From: Adineta ricciae
Taxonomy: Eukaryota > Rotifera > Eurotatoria > Adinetida > Adinetidae
DNA: 64,000 bases
Direction of reading: 5' to 3'
Assembly (NCBI GenBank): GCA_905250025.1
Contig: CAJNOJ010000006.1
Span: forward strand, 248,001-312,000
This document shows positions 30,874-44,023 of this stretch, in pieces. Within the stretch, counting starts at the first letter, position 1. The number at the start of each line of letters is the position of its first letter. Made by a program: the position numbers and the translations under genes. The notes beneath the pieces are model-generated. The model saw nothing but the letters and a program-made list of their open reading frames with translations, searched no databases and was not told where the DNA came from.

Positions 30874-33800
30874 TTAACGTGGCGATGGATCTTGTTGGGA
30901 CTGTTGTTGTTGTTGTTGCTGCTGCTGCTGCTGCTGTTGCTGAGATGAAAACTGAGGTGGTCGTGCTAGTGTTACATTTAATGGTATTCGCGTTAGATTG
31001 GGTGTTGAACCTGTCCGTGTAATATACGTTGTAGTGGTCGGTGGTGTTGAAGAATTGGCTCTTGATGGTGTTATCAATGTATGCGATGTCGGTTGAATAG
31101 ATCCTTGTTGTTGCTGCATTATAGTTGGATGTCGAGGACGCGTTGTTGTAACATAATTAGGAGGTGGATTTAGCTGAGACTGGGATACTGATGTATGCCA
31201 TTGTTGTGGTTGGTTGGTTTGTTGAATAAATGTTGTTGTTGTGGCGGCTGCTATTCCTGTCGATGGTAAACGATGAACAGGAGTTTTATTTATTAATGAC
31301 TGACAAATCAGTTGTTTGGGATCATTCATATCTGAACGTTGTTGCTGAGACTGTTGATCATCTATCGATGGATCTTGTTTTACGCGGCCAATCAATAAAC
31401 TCAACGAATTCGGTGTCTGCTGGATTGGTTTACCAGTATTTGGTTTTTGTGGTACTGTTATATATGTCGGATTTGGCCATGCTCCTTGTTGTGGAGCACG
31501 AATCAATGTGACTGGTGCTGGTTTACCAGATGAACCAAATGAACTTGATGTTATAGGTGTGGTGATTGACACTACAGTAAAACCTTTAAACTATTCCATA
31601 GACTTGAATTTTATCACTTACCTGACTGTGACTGTGACTGCTGTTGTTGTTGTTGTTGTTGTTGCTGTTGTTGCTGCTGCTGTTGTGCCTGCATCGCATT
31701 CGGTCTTTGTAGCATCATGGCTTGCATACGACGTCGATCCGTTTGCAAACTGGTTGCCCGTTGCTTTTGAATTTTCGTTTTTAGATTGGTGCAAAAAGGT
31801 ACTTGACAGTTTTGGTCGTTACAGCTCTTGGCATGATACCAGCAAAGAAATATAACTTGTTTACAGACATTACATTGACTATTTTTGCCTTTACATTCTT
31901 TTGTATGTTGTATAACACGTTTATAACGAAAACAACTACGATTAACACAATTGGCATTTCGACAATTGACTGCATGTAATAAAGCTTCGATACAACGTTG
32001 CATTGATTGTTGCCGTTGTAATTGTGGACTTGCGAGAGACTTATCATTACTATTTAACGAATTGTGTTCACCATCATGACTAACATCAACTATCGATGGA
32101 ACTGAACGTTCCATTTTATGTTCATGTCTTGGTTCCGTATTGTAACATTTTTCACATAAGTCAAAATCATCACAAACTGTACAATGATAACGAATTTCAC
32201 ATTGTTGACGACATGAATTACAATTGTAAGTGAATTTGTCTGTAGTCGATGTATGAAGTTCATATAGCAATGCCATCGTGGAGAACTTTGCACGACGTAA
32301 TGAAGAAAATTCGTAATGTTTATCACGAGCAAAATTTAGAAATGCATCACGTGTATCCATTAAATCACATTGAATTAAAGCATCAGTATCATTTACAGGA
32401 GGACATGATGCAATTGGATTTCGTAACCGAATAACAAAGAATGCCTAGATATGTAGAGAATTTGATTGTATTTGAAATCTTTCCAAAACGAATCATTTAC
32501 CTCTTTATGTTTTTCCATTGTCGCAAATATTTTGGATAACAGATCAGTACAATTCGACATTTGTTTCTTCGCTACTTTCCGTTGACTCGCAGTGGTTTTC
32601 TTCAAGTTCTTCTTCTTATGTGTATTAGCTGATTTACGTTTATCCGATATCTAAATTACGATTAGCTTATGCAAATCTTATGAGGCCATAGAGATATTTA
32701 CCTCTGTTGGATCTTCAGGTTCGATAGGATCATCAAAACCTCCATCATCCAACGCTCTCGATGCTTCAAGTTCTTGCTTCTTTCGATCTTCTTCTTCTTG
32801 GTCAAGTTCTATGTGAAAACAGTAGTGGTATTTTTCCAACAAAAAACAACATTCAACGCAATTCTCATACCTTTTATGCTCTCTTCGATGATATTTGACC
32901 AAAAGTCACCTTCAAAATATGGAATATCTAGCGCAGTCTGTACTTGATTGTCGAGACAATCTTTCATCACATCCTAAAAACGAAAATTCCAATGAAAATT
33001 TCTTCTGACATTTCGTTTTATTCATACCTTATAATCAATCACTACACGCTCTAGAATGGCTTTATCCAGCATTTTCTTGTACCAATCTTGTAAGCGTTTT
33101 GGTTTTGGTACGCGTTGTTCTGGCGGATGACAATGGAAAATATAATCATCACCTTCACTTGGCGGACATGCCCATATGTGTGCATAGACATAGCCAAGCT
33201 TTTTCGCATAATCCAAATATCCAATTAAAATCTCGTGATACACTTCTGTACGATACTCTTTTGGACGAAAAAAATGTACTGAATCCAAATACGATACATA
33301 GACACGTCGTGTATTCGGCGCATGGCAGCGTCCATCATATTCCTGAACATGCATACCGAATAAAACAACGTCGACACCTTCAATTTCTTGAAAGGCAAAG
33401 ACTGCTTTCGTTCGATATGGATAACCATCCGGTACTTGATTTTGATAATATTTCTTCAAGCGTGGCTTCACTTCACATACTTTATCACTCGCCGCTAAGA
33501 TCCGTATGGACACACGTCCCGTTGCACAACGTTCATTACGCAAATAGTCATTTACACGCTTTTCTAACTGCCGTGCCAGATCGGTCTCTGTTAATTTCAG
33601 TGCTGTATATCGACTATCTTTACGTTTAATGTTGTAATCACGTCGACATGTTTCACATATGAAACCTTCTTGCCAAATTTGATCTAAGTGTAACGCACAA
33701 ACTTGATGCCAACGACGTGCACAGACGATGCAGTCAACAGTTGCTTCAGGTTCTTGAATATCGTTTTTTGCTGATAAAAAAAGACTTTTTGGTAACTCAA

Positions 33801-36800
33801 CGAGAGTTTGAGCTGGATCATCACCGACAAAGATTGATTCACTTTTAACTGAATCAAAACATTTCGAACAAAATGTATATTTATCACCGGACAAATTGAA
33901 ACGCGACGGTTCCAGATTGTTATAATAATAATAACTACCATCACGTGGAATTTGACAACATAATTGATTTCCATAGCAAAACATAACTTGTGGCAAGTAG
34001 ACGTATTGTCGACCACAACAATATCCTAATGTACGCATCACAGGATCAATTGCATCCAAAAATACTTCAGACAGCTACAACAAACCAATCGAGATGTGTA
34101 CACAATCAGAAATACAAGAAGTCACAAGCTGATTTACCTTTGTACACATTTTATACACTTTCGTTGTTTTCTTATTGTATAGCCAGGCATTATTAAACAT
34201 TAACCAAGCATCATCACAGAACTGTAAGGGATGTTCATATTGTCCTTGGGTTAGTTTATTTTGCATTGTAGATATGTCCATCGGATGTTTAATGATTGTT
34301 GGATAGTCGAGTATGCCTAATGCCACAGGATCAACTGGCTGACGAAATGGATGTGAATCTTCGCATGCGATCATTTTTTGCAGGACTGGCTCGAGATGTG
34401 TACGTAATTCTTCAGCTGTAAATTTTATGAGGTGTTTCGGTAGTTGTTTACTCGTTGAATCTATTTGCGGCACTTTTGGTTTAGTATCTTCATGTATCAT
34501 CGCTTCCGACTTAATTATAGCAGTTGATTCTTCCTTTTTAATCATTCCAAATGTCGACGACTGGTGTGAATAGAAAAAGAAACAGCAAATAATCAAAGCT
34601 AAAACACAAAAAGCCGTGTAACAAACCTGAAACGACGTTTTAGGCGAGACTAGTTCAGTTTTTATTTGACTTATAGTATCTGTCATATCAATATCATGTG
34701 ATTGACTTGTGCCGGCTGTATCTCCATTCAGTAGAAAACTCAAATTCTCGTTTGGCGGTACATTAGTGATGGTAAATGTGCTTGCGTTTGTATTGGTATT
34801 ACCGTTCAGAGATGTTCGATTGGAATTGGTTACTGTTGTCAATGGTTGCTGAAGAACGTTTCCAGCCGCTGATGATATCGATGCGTAATCAGATAAAGGT
34901 GCCGTACGGTTCGGTGGGCCACCATCGCCAGCTAAGGTATCGATTGTTGAATGAACTTTACCATTGAAATCATTGGTCGCTGACGGCTGTCCTGTTGTAG
35001 AGGATATTTGCGCAGCTAATTGCATATCTTGTAAACGTTTTTTCTCGCGTCGTTCTTCTAATTCTTTCTGGATTTTGTAAATTTTTTCTGCTAGTTTGTG
35101 AAAATACTCTTCCTGATTATTGGCAACTTCGAATGTTTCATTTTCGACACGTCGCGCATAATTCGCTAGATTGATAATACGTTTATCACGTACAGCGCCA
35201 GTATCAGTGATGGGAATCAGAGCTGTAATTATTTTTTGTACAAGATGGTTACGCATTTCTGATGTGACTCGCCTTTGCCAATCTTTCGTTAAAGGTCGAT
35301 CATTCGTATTGGACACAAGGTTCGTATTAGCATTAGTTGATGATATTCCAGTTGAACCAGCTGCGGATGCTATTGCTGTTAGTGTGTTATTCGCAGTTCC
35401 TTGATGGAGTTTAGCTAATGTTGAAGGAGTTTTCAATGGCTGACAGATTGGACATTGAGAGTTATTACATTGTTTCCAATGTGAAATGATTTGTCGAGAT
35501 GTAACACAATGAGGTACAGTACAAGTTTTATGATCATTGCATTTTGTCATATGTTGTAAAACGCCTTTCATTGTATTACAATGTGGTAATGTACAAGTAG
35601 TTGGACGTGCTGCTTCACCATTGATCGTTTGTTTTTCGCGTTGTTGACATTTATGTGCATGTAGAAGTAAAACAAGTTGTTTCTGAATGAATTGCTTTCG
35701 TTGAACTTCTGTGTGTTGAGAAGGATTATTATTCGTTCCTTGCTGCTGTGTTTGTTGAACAAGCATATGGTTTGACTGTTGCGCTTGTTGTTGTTGTTGT
35801 TGTTGGGATTGTGGAGTTGAAATGTAATTTGTTGATGACTGATCCGTCATTTGTGTCTAAATGAGCAACAAAGGAAAGGTGAGCAAATATTCAATACGAT
35901 TGTTTCGCAGGCATACCCGTATAGTTGCAGTGCTATAAGGTTGAGGAGTTTGTTGTTGTTGTTGTTGTTGCATATGGATTTGTTGTGGGTGTTGTTGAAT
36001 GTGAAACTGATTAATTTGTTGGGATGACAGAGAAGGCAGAACAGTCGAAATTGTTTTATTCATTTGAACTGTTGGTGTTTGTGTCACTGTTTGTTGTAAA
36101 CCGAGTAGAGTCGACTGTTGTTGTTGTTGTTGTTGTTGGTGCTGCTGTTGCTGGGAGTTTGTAACAAATAAATTATTGTTATTGGGATCACTTGCCTAAA
36201 GAAGAAAATAGTTTCAAGGTTTACTTAAAATCAATTCAATTGGTATGACAATTCTCCTACTTTAACAATACTCATTTGTGGTACATTTTGATTCATATTG
36301 ATCATTCCCGTTGTATTATACGGCTGCCGAATCAATGTCGATTGCATATTTGGTTGTTGTGTTACTGTTGGCATACGTTGGTATAATGGTCGATTTAGTC
36401 CACCTGATGTATTAATCATCTGTTGTGCTGGCTGTTGTTGAGTATAGATCGTTGCTTGTTGCTGAACACCATTCGAAATGACATTCGATGGTCGAACAAT
36501 TGCTGACGTTGGTGTCATTGTCTGTATACGTTGGAGACTTGGCGTTTGATACGTAGACAGTTGTGGACGTGTTTGTGCTATGTATGTGAGTCGAGGTTGT
36601 ACTTGTTGTTGTGTTTGATAGATATTTGTTGGCTGCTGATTTACTATTGTACTCGCCGATGATGGCACTGCTGACTGTATGGATGTTGACGTTTGTACTT
36701 GGGCATTTTCGAGTGTCTCAGTAAAATCCGTGCCAATATCGAATAGATCTTGAGTATTATTTGTATCGGATGTATCAAATTGTGAAATCATTTTGAAACC

Positions 36801-36952
36801 AAAGTCTAGGTAACAGAAGAGAAAACAAAAGAAACTTGTTATTGACAGAAGAAAAAAAACTGAACTTTCTCCCTACCTGACTCGTTTGAATTTGTATCCG
36901 AACGAAATTTCTTTGTTGGCGGTTGTTGAACACCAACAAATTCAGCCATCAT
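30874..36952 (-). CDS. CREBBP: CBP/p300 histone acetyltransferase and transcriptional coactivator
   Basis: Starts MMAEFVGVQQPPTKKFRSD (36952), as in vertebrate CBP/p300, and ends DPSPR (stop 30874). Domains in order: TAZ1 (QLVLLLHAHKCQQRE, TLPHCNTMKGVLQHM), KIX (WQRRVTSEMRNHLVQKIITA), bromodomain (DYPTIIKHPMDISTMQNKL), a RING/PHD region (DCIVCARRWHQVCALH), and the HAT domain (YRTKAVFAFQEIEGVDVV, VYISYLDSVHFF-like, HIWACPPSEGDDYIFHC). The catalytic Trp and Tyr equivalents are in HIWAC and WYKKML. A ZZ finger (CTVCDDFDLCEKCY) and TAZ2 (LLHAVNCRNANCVNRSCF) follow. Gln tracts flank the domains. The nuclear receptor co-activator-binding domain (NCBD) usual near the C-terminus is not seen. CBP acetylates histones H3 and H4 and links activators to the transcription machinery. 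Confidence 0.95.
30901..30942. repeat. CAG/CAA tract coding poly-Gln at the CBP C-terminus
   Basis: On the minus strand a run of CAG and CAA codons encodes about 14 Gln near the end of CBP. Mixed codons suggest it is fairly stable. Similar tracts lie at about 31639-31686, 35781-35806, 35950-35970 and 36114-36154, all within the same gene. Confidence 0.85.
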
Positions 36953-39309
36953 CCATCGTTGTGTACAGATGTTTTCGTGTCCTTATTAACTAGTCTAATA
37001 ATGAAACAAACGTCGATAATCTCTATAAGTACAAAAGAAAAAATTTCAATAACAACGCTCAAAAGAGTATTTCGTCGAATTGTTCATTTCAGACACGAAC
37101 TCGAAAAACATATTAATCCCAGATGCTCTCGTACATACACAGTCGACCGATCGAGCATGCATAACTTACAGCACAAAGCGGAAGTACTAGCGACAGCTGG
37201 CGGACAAATGGTCAACATGACGATCTGATTGGTGAGCGATTTTTCCCTAGTGCATTTCTGTGTTGAACGAAACGTTTCTCAGAAGGACAGAAAAATGATT
37301 CTGATTGGCTGAAATGTTTACCTATATTTTATACAAATATATTGCATATTGCCTAACAGCTGATGATATATATACAATAATTAGTTGTGTTGACAGAATT
37401 ATGAAGTCGGAATTGAATGAAAATCTACTGTGATATATATATAAGTACGTTTACCTATGTCATGGATTTTTCCAGCATGCTACCGTTGCTCTTACTTGCG
37501 AAATAGAGAGCCGTCTACAGAAGGTGAGAATGTGAATGTCAGGAAGAATACGAGTGACGAAGAGAATATTTTTAAAAGTGCAGAGTCGAAATGTACCGAG
37601 GGTGAAGGAAAAATAAAAATGTTTATTTATTTTGCCCTGTATCTATTTTCCTAGTAGTGCAAAAGAGGTGCAAGACAGCCTGTGTATTTGCTAATTTGAT
37701 GGTGTAAAGATCGATGACGAGACTTGATTCTTGTATTATTTTCTCTTGCAATGCTAATTGTATGAACAATCCGAATAGATTCATATTCTTCATAAAAACA
37801 ACACAGTTAAACTTCATTGTTGATATTTTCCTCTCAGACACGAGAACAAGCGGAAGTGATTGTTTTATATTTCAATGGTTTGTTTTGAGGTATCAACAAT
37901 CGAATTGTTAAGTTTTCATGATGAAAATAATAAAGTTAAAGATACATTTAATTTTCTCTCGTTCGTGACGTTTTAACGCAACCTTCGTGACTTTGAAGGA
38001 AAGAAAATTGTAGGTTGTCTTTCCAAAGAAAAACATATTAAAATAGATATGTTCGCGAACTACAAGAAGAAAGTGATTTAGCTTCATACGCTTCGTCCTG
38101 CAATGATCGATAAGGAGTTGTGTCGTCGACGACGAAGAAAAATTCTAAAAATTTTTTGAAAGTGTCAATGAATGATTCATTTACATTATGATGACGATGC
38201 AAAACCTATGCGTATAATTGAGAATGTTGTTCTCGTTTGGTGTCATTCAAATTCTAGTGAGATCAAATCTAGTTTTCAAAATTTTATAATGCACCTTCAA
38301 CAAATTCTTAACTCAATTCGATTGTTTCAAAATATTTATCAATACCTTGAATATCTCCATAGTATTTGAAATGAGAAAAAAATACTTTTCGCCATTTCCG
38401 GTGCATGTGAAGAACAAATCTCCTCAAATAACTTCACTGGCGCAGCTTGCATGTAAGTTTGGTATCAGAATAAATCTTTTGATGAAGATTTCTTTTGCCT
38501 TTAGAGCATTTATGCGTGCAGTCACTGTTCGGCGTAGAACAGCTCGACGAAGTCAACGGAATTTCCATGTTGACCATAAAGAAGCACTGGAGATTGCCGA
38601 TCGAAATGTGCAACTTATCCAGTTGTTTGATCTCAACCTGTTAGCATTACAAGATGCGTATGATGAGAAGGAAGTGTTCGAAACCCTGAAAGAACGATAT
38701 GATGAATACGTTGCTTATAATCGTTCGATGAGTTCGTCTGTCGTGAATCAGAGCGTTTACACATATGTTCGAGCACAATTTCGTGAAACAGTCGTCGAAT
38801 AATCACAAGGTGACAACAGTAATCAACAACAATCTGTCGAAAAATGGGTAAGAGGATCAAATTTTTCCTACGTCTCTACCATTCGATGCTTTCGATATGA
38901 ATGATGTAATAATACAGTAGGCTTTCATTATTCAATTGACGGACAATCAGTGTGCATTGGGACGACGTGACGAGTTTACCCAGAAGTATTCTCATTAACG
39001 ATAAGTCATAATGTTCAATTATTATTGCATTTTTATTTCTTGAATTATCAATAAAACATTTTGACTTGAGATTTTTGCCAACAGAGCTGCGAAAACTTAA
39101 TTGTACAACAAACACATACAAAATGTAAGAAAGAACAATAACAACAAATAGAAGAGATTTTTCCAAAGTAGATTATACAATTAAAAACAGAAATGAACCG
39201 TTAAATGCACGATTATGAGTAGTTATAAAACGCCCAGAAGTAGGAAAAAGAAGAAGCTCGCCATAATTGCTGTTTTATCATGAAAACAAAGTGCAGAAAG
39301 TATGTTTAT
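36953..39309. other. Sparse 2.3 kb region upstream of CBP, two weak open frames
   Basis: Contains the presumed CBP promoter. Two weak plus-strand frames are present. One at 37457 begins MSWIFPACYRCSYL and is charged and Ser-rich afterwards; the other lies at 38347-38802. No conserved domain, RNA gene or repeat is recognised. Confidence 0.45.
38347..38802 (+). CDS. Possible small basic protein, uncertain exon structure
   Basis: An open frame of 151 residues whose second half (about 38510-38802) looks coding: MRAVTVRRRTARRSQRNF, then charged helical text such as EALEIADRNVQLIQLFDL, ending FRETVVE. A GTAAGT donor at about 38453 and a TGCCTTTAG acceptor at about 38505 would make a 52 bp intron. 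If spliced, a different upstream frame is read (SSNNFTGAAC), so the 5' half is not settled. No known domain is recognised. Confidence 0.35.
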   Translation: MNISIVFEMRKKYFSPFPVHVKNKSPQITSLAQLACKFGIRINLLMKISFAFRAFMRAVTVRRRTARRSQRNFHVDHKEALEIADRNVQLIQLFDLNLLALQDAYDEKEVFETLKERYDEYVAYNRSMSSSVVNQSVYTYVRAQFRETVVE

Positions 39310-40031
39310 TTAACAACAGTTCGATTTCACCGGTATAGTTTGTTGATCTCCATTGGGAAATGGACTATGTGCATTATCAGACACACTTGCACTTGATTCT
39401 TTTGCTCTCATTGTTAATTCTTCGGCAATCGTTTGAAATAGTTTCTCGACATTTTCGCTCATTTTCGCGGAAGTTTCGAGATACCACATATCATTCTTTT
39501 CCGAGAATTGTTCAGCCACATGTGTTGGAACTTCACGTTCATCGAGGTCACATTTATTACCTTACAATGATTCAAAATAGTCGATGGTGATCTCGAAAAT
39601 GAACCTACTTACCAACAAGTGTGCATAGAACATCATTGTTGGCATATGCTTTCACTTCACGAACCCAATCGGGAAGACTAGAAAATGTAGCAAGGTTATT
39701 TATGTCAAAAACAATGATTAAAGCGTTCGCGGAACGATAATATGATTGTGTTATTGAGCGGAAACGTTCTTGGCCAGCTGTATCCCATATTTGTAGCTAG
39801 AATCGTATGTAAAAACTGATAATATAGGAGGAAATGACTTTCTAAAATACACACTTTGATCTTTTCGCCATTGACTTCCACGGTCTTGATTAGAAAATCG
39901 ACACCGATCGTCGCTGCTTGACCAGCTGGGAAGACATCTTGACAGAATCGACGTACAAGGCACGTTTTTCCAACACTAGCATTACCAATCAGAACGACTT
40001 TGAACAGATATTTATAATCATCCATCAACAT
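39310..40031 (-). CDS. RAB30: Rab GTPase, RAB30 orthologue
   Basis: Starts MLMDDYKYLFKVVLIGNASV at 40031. GTPase motifs are all present: P-loop GNASVGKT, switch I ATIGVDF, DTAGQE, GNKCDL and ETSAK. The stretch LQIWDTAGQERFRSITQSYY followed by RSANALII is nearly identical to vertebrate Rab30. The C-terminus SNCC carries two cysteines for geranylgeranylation. Four short exons. Rab30 acts at the Golgi and keeps its structure, and has also been linked to autophagy of bacteria in mammals. Its stop at 39310 and the downstream gene WDR24 (start side to the right) are in the same orientation, 244 bp apart. Confidence 0.92.
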
Positions 40032-40274
40032 TTTTGTCGAGGAAAGATGAAGCAAAAAAACAGCAGATAATCTATAAAAATGAAAAGAAAATCAATGTTT
40101 ATTACATACATATACTCCGTTTTTTTTTCAAACTAATTTATCATTAATGACGAAGACAGAAAATATAAGCATTTATACAAAAAAAAGCAAATTCTTCATA
40201 GCCTGAGATAGAAAATAAAGCAAAGACGAAAAAAATTTGTGTTACTCGCATTTGGGACTTTTTTGAAAGTTTAA

Positions 40275-43200
40275 TCACTGTTGAAAGACAAACGATGATT
40301 TTGAGGTAAAACGTTGAGGAATACCACGCGAACGACGATTTTGTGTATCGCGATCTTTACATCGATGACCACAGCCGTATGGACATTCATCACGAGTATT
40401 GAACCAGGTTCGAATGTGATCATTATGACCACCATGAAAACAGACGCCGCAAAATGAAAATACTCCGCGACATGGAATTCGACTAAAACGTCGACTGTAG
40501 GTATACTCAAAACGGGATTCCACTTACCAGATAGAACACATGAAATCTTTTGGTGTTAGAGATGAAGTTTTACTTGAATTCGATATTGCTGACGAATGCG
40601 ATGAACTGTGGAGACGTCTCAGTGCTGGTGACTGAGCAGAGAGTATGAGGGTACCATCAAAATCGTTTGGCTCGTACGTCAATGGTATTTTCTCCTTTTC
40701 GAGACAATGTTTTGTTACTTGTTTGGCTTTCACAAATAAACGCAATTTCTGTAGTAATTCTATCGAGAAAAAAAGAACCATATCAATGAAAATCGAATCG
40801 TAAATCAATGTTTCTCAATACCAATGTACATTCCAATCCAGCGAAAATGATCACCGTTAAATAATTCCTTCGCTTTGTTTTCGCCTAATTTCGGATATAG
40901 TACAAGCAAGAGATGTACAGCTACTTGAAGTTCATTCTGTATAGATTTACGTAGAAAACAAATTCGGACGGTATTTGCTCATCGAATCTTACATTCTCTA
41001 CGTAGTACCAAATTGTTTCTCGTATGATATCATCAAAGACCAGCGGATGGTTCTGCATTGTTGGACAATAACTTTCGTCGATAGTAAAAAAATTATCCGA
41101 ACCATCTGATAACATAACTGGCATTAATTCTTGTATGGCGCTATCGTGTCTACAGAGACAAAGACAAATGCATCGATCTGAATGAGTTGACGAAGCGAAC
41201 TTACTCATCAAAATCATTTGCAGGCCCAAATTCATTCTCGTACATCATTACGTCGACGTATTGACGCGATAATCGATTGAAAGCAAAACCATTCATATCA
41301 TTTTCACCATTAATCATTGATGGTGTCTCATTCGACATCACAGGCATACCATCATGCATTGTTTCAATGTCAATCTGTAATAGAAATGAGAAGACAGGCA
41401 GGAGTTTGTCGAAATTGGTACAAAGAAAAAGTTTTTCGATCGATGATTTATCATTACCTCGTTGTCATATAACATGTCATAACCATTACTATTATTTAAT
41501 GCATCTTCGGGTGTGATAAAGATAATATCATCTGTTAAGACATCTCGCATAATGTATGTATCAGTGTCGTCGATTATTTCTAGAGAACAGATGAGAGTTA
41601 CGAAGAAAAGAAAACAATTGTTTGTTTTGAAGAACCTATTTGAGAATTTGACGGCATGATTTGATCTTGGGATTTAATTCGATTTCTCCCGTTTAACTCA
41701 TCATTAAAATCAGCATTCTGCTGTTCGACATCGCCACCATTTAGTTTTCCACTTGTTTGTTGCTGAAAATGATGATGATAATGATGGTGGTGGTGGTGAT
41801 GATGGTGCCGATGGCCACTCAGCGAATCACTAATATGACGAGTTTTTGTTGCCGACGGTGTATTTCTTGATGAACGTGCTCGATAACATTGTAAGCCGTC
41901 ATAATCGGCATAAATCATTTTGACAACCTGCCATGTTGCTTTTAAATCAGGCCGTTTCAATTGCTCAGCTACGCTGCTATTAATATCACAAATTTGTCCT
42001 AATACTTCAGGTGATTTGTCTCCCGTGCCAAATGACCATCGTCTTGCAAACTGATGGAATGCTTCAACTGAATTATCTGCAAGAGAATTCTTATAAATTC
42101 CAATGATTGATTTCGCACTGATCTGTTCATTCCATTTGACAAATGTTGACATGATTTCCTGAGAATAGTACTTTTTCAAGCTAGTAAATGTCGTCGGTAT
42201 ATGATGTTCGGCGTACAATGCGCGAACATATTCATTATCAATATTGGGCATAGCGCTGTAGACATGACCTTTCGATGAAACATTCAAAGAAAATAAGGAA
42301 ACGAATTGGTCAGTTTTGATTGCAGTGGATATGTGAGCATGTATCAGACGTTCATCTCGACCGACTGAAACTAGATTATCGCTATTTGAACGCCATGAAA
42401 AATCACAAATTCGATCTGAAGAAATCTCAAGAATGAAATTAATTGTTTCAAAGTTAAAAGAATTATCGGACTTTGATGATGACAGAAAGATGCGTAGGGT
42501 AGGTAAGCACGGCGAACATCCCAAACATGAACACGTGGATCAGCGGAGAGTGTTGAACATGCTATATGATAACGACATGCCGGTCGCCAGCTGAGTTTAG
42601 CAACTGTGCCGAATGATTGAACTTTAAATAGAGGTTCTTGCCGAGTATTCGAGTCTTGAGCATTCCATACCTTCAATTACAAAACTTTACCTGTTTGCTC
42701 ATGCTCACATGCCTTAAAGATGACGCTTTACCCGAATGGTTCGATCTCGGCCACCAGTAGCAAGCCAATAGGGTTCATTCACATTCCATGCAAGGCATAG
42801 GGTTCTATCTGCTGCTGTTAACACTATTGCAGGCGATTCAATTCGTCGAATATCCCAAAGCTAATGAACAAAAGGCAAGATCAACTAGATAATCGGCGTT
42901 TATTTTACGGACTGGCACAATGCATTGGTCGTTCAATGCCGCAGCGAATAAATTTGGATTAGCCGTATTGATGTGTATATCACGAAAACCATCTTCGCTA
43001 ACGTGACGAAATGACGCCACTACTTTGTTAGTATTATAGGTTCGAAAGTCGATTAACTATTGAAATGAGAATTGAGAGAAAAGTAACTTCAACAAGTTCA
43101 TTATTATTACCTTTGCATATCCATCTTGGGATGCTGTCAATAGTAATTTTGGATCTGAAACAGTGCGACAACAAATAGCTACATGAAGCGCGATATACAA

Positions 43201-43781
43201 ATATTTTTGATTTACTTGTTGGATGAAACTGTAGACGATTAATTCTTGAGTTGTGAATTTTAATTTGACTTATCATAGCTAATTGACTGACATCCCAAAT
43301 GTTCAAAAGGCCGGTCGTGCTTCCAGACGCAAAAAAATGTTCTAGCAAATCGGATGCACAAAAACTAGTATTTAGAACTGAATCGCCGTGTTCGTTTACC
43401 ATCATTTGGATTCCATCCAATGTCAGTCGGTTGTAATACAGTACGCGCTTGTTTTGATGCATTCCGAAAATCATGGAATTCATTAAATTGTTCGGTATCG
43501 TCTACTTGATCAATCGTCAGCAATTGAAAATCTATTCAATTGAACAACGAAGAAATAAGCTGAGATTCATTTTCTTATTTCTCTCGATTCATACTTAATT
43601 GACCAGCCACGAGCACCCGATTGCCATTGTAATTCAGGCAAACTACAGTGTTAGTGTCCGTGCGTATCTTATGCCAAAATGGAGTTAAATTAGTTGGATC
43701 TAAACATATATGAAAAAGAGTGATTTACGAGAAAGAGAGAAGAGGTAAATGGATGTTACTTGTAAAAGTTTTCCCATCCAT
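40275..43781 (-). CDS. WDR24: WDR24, GATOR2 complex subunit (WD40 propeller plus RING-like zinc domain)
   Basis: First exon MDGKTF (43781) joins NPTNLTPFWHKIRT. WD40 repeats follow, including STTGLLNIWDVSQ, EPYWLATGGRDRTIR and DPRVHVWDVRRAYLPYASF. A WDR24-specific alpha region comes next (WSFGTGDKSPEVLGQICDI, LKATWQVVKMIY). The C-terminus is a zinc domain: CSICRRFSRIPCRGVFSFC, then HGGHNDHIRTWF and CPYGCGHRC, which match human WDR24. A 33 bp intron (40495-40527) splits a Cys codon of this domain. A His-rich run lies in the linker (about 41769-41812). In GATOR2 the protein senses amino-acid status upstream of mTORC1 at the lysosome. One junction near 43390-43430 is unclear; the frame may be continuous or hold a very short intron. 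Confidence 0.9.
41769..41812. repeat. CAT/CAC codon run encoding poly-His in WDR24
   Basis: On the minus strand this stretch encodes a run of about 10 His followed by YHHHFQQQ. It lies in the flexible linker between the alpha region and the zinc domain. Poly-His tracts are uncommon; the use of both CAT and CAC lowers the chance of slippage artefacts. Confidence 0.8.
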
Positions 43782-44023
43782 TCATATATGATTATACAGA
43801 TGTATGTGTAAATTATATTATTTAGTCTCTTAATTAAAAAAAGAAAATTCATTTTTTAACGAAATAACTAAATAATTGAGTAGAAATTGTCATAGTTTAT
43901 TTCAGTTATAAAAAATAAAGATATATCATGTTGAAAAACATTTCTTTTTGCCTAAACATACCGAGATTTTAGTAGCTTTCAAGGGAATAAAAAAAGAAGA
44001 GAAGGAAAATTTGCCTAGCTGGA

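Noticed and set aside
33099-33629. Plus-strand open frame of 176 residues within CBP.
   Set aside because: It is the shadow of the conserved HAT-domain exon on the opposite strand.
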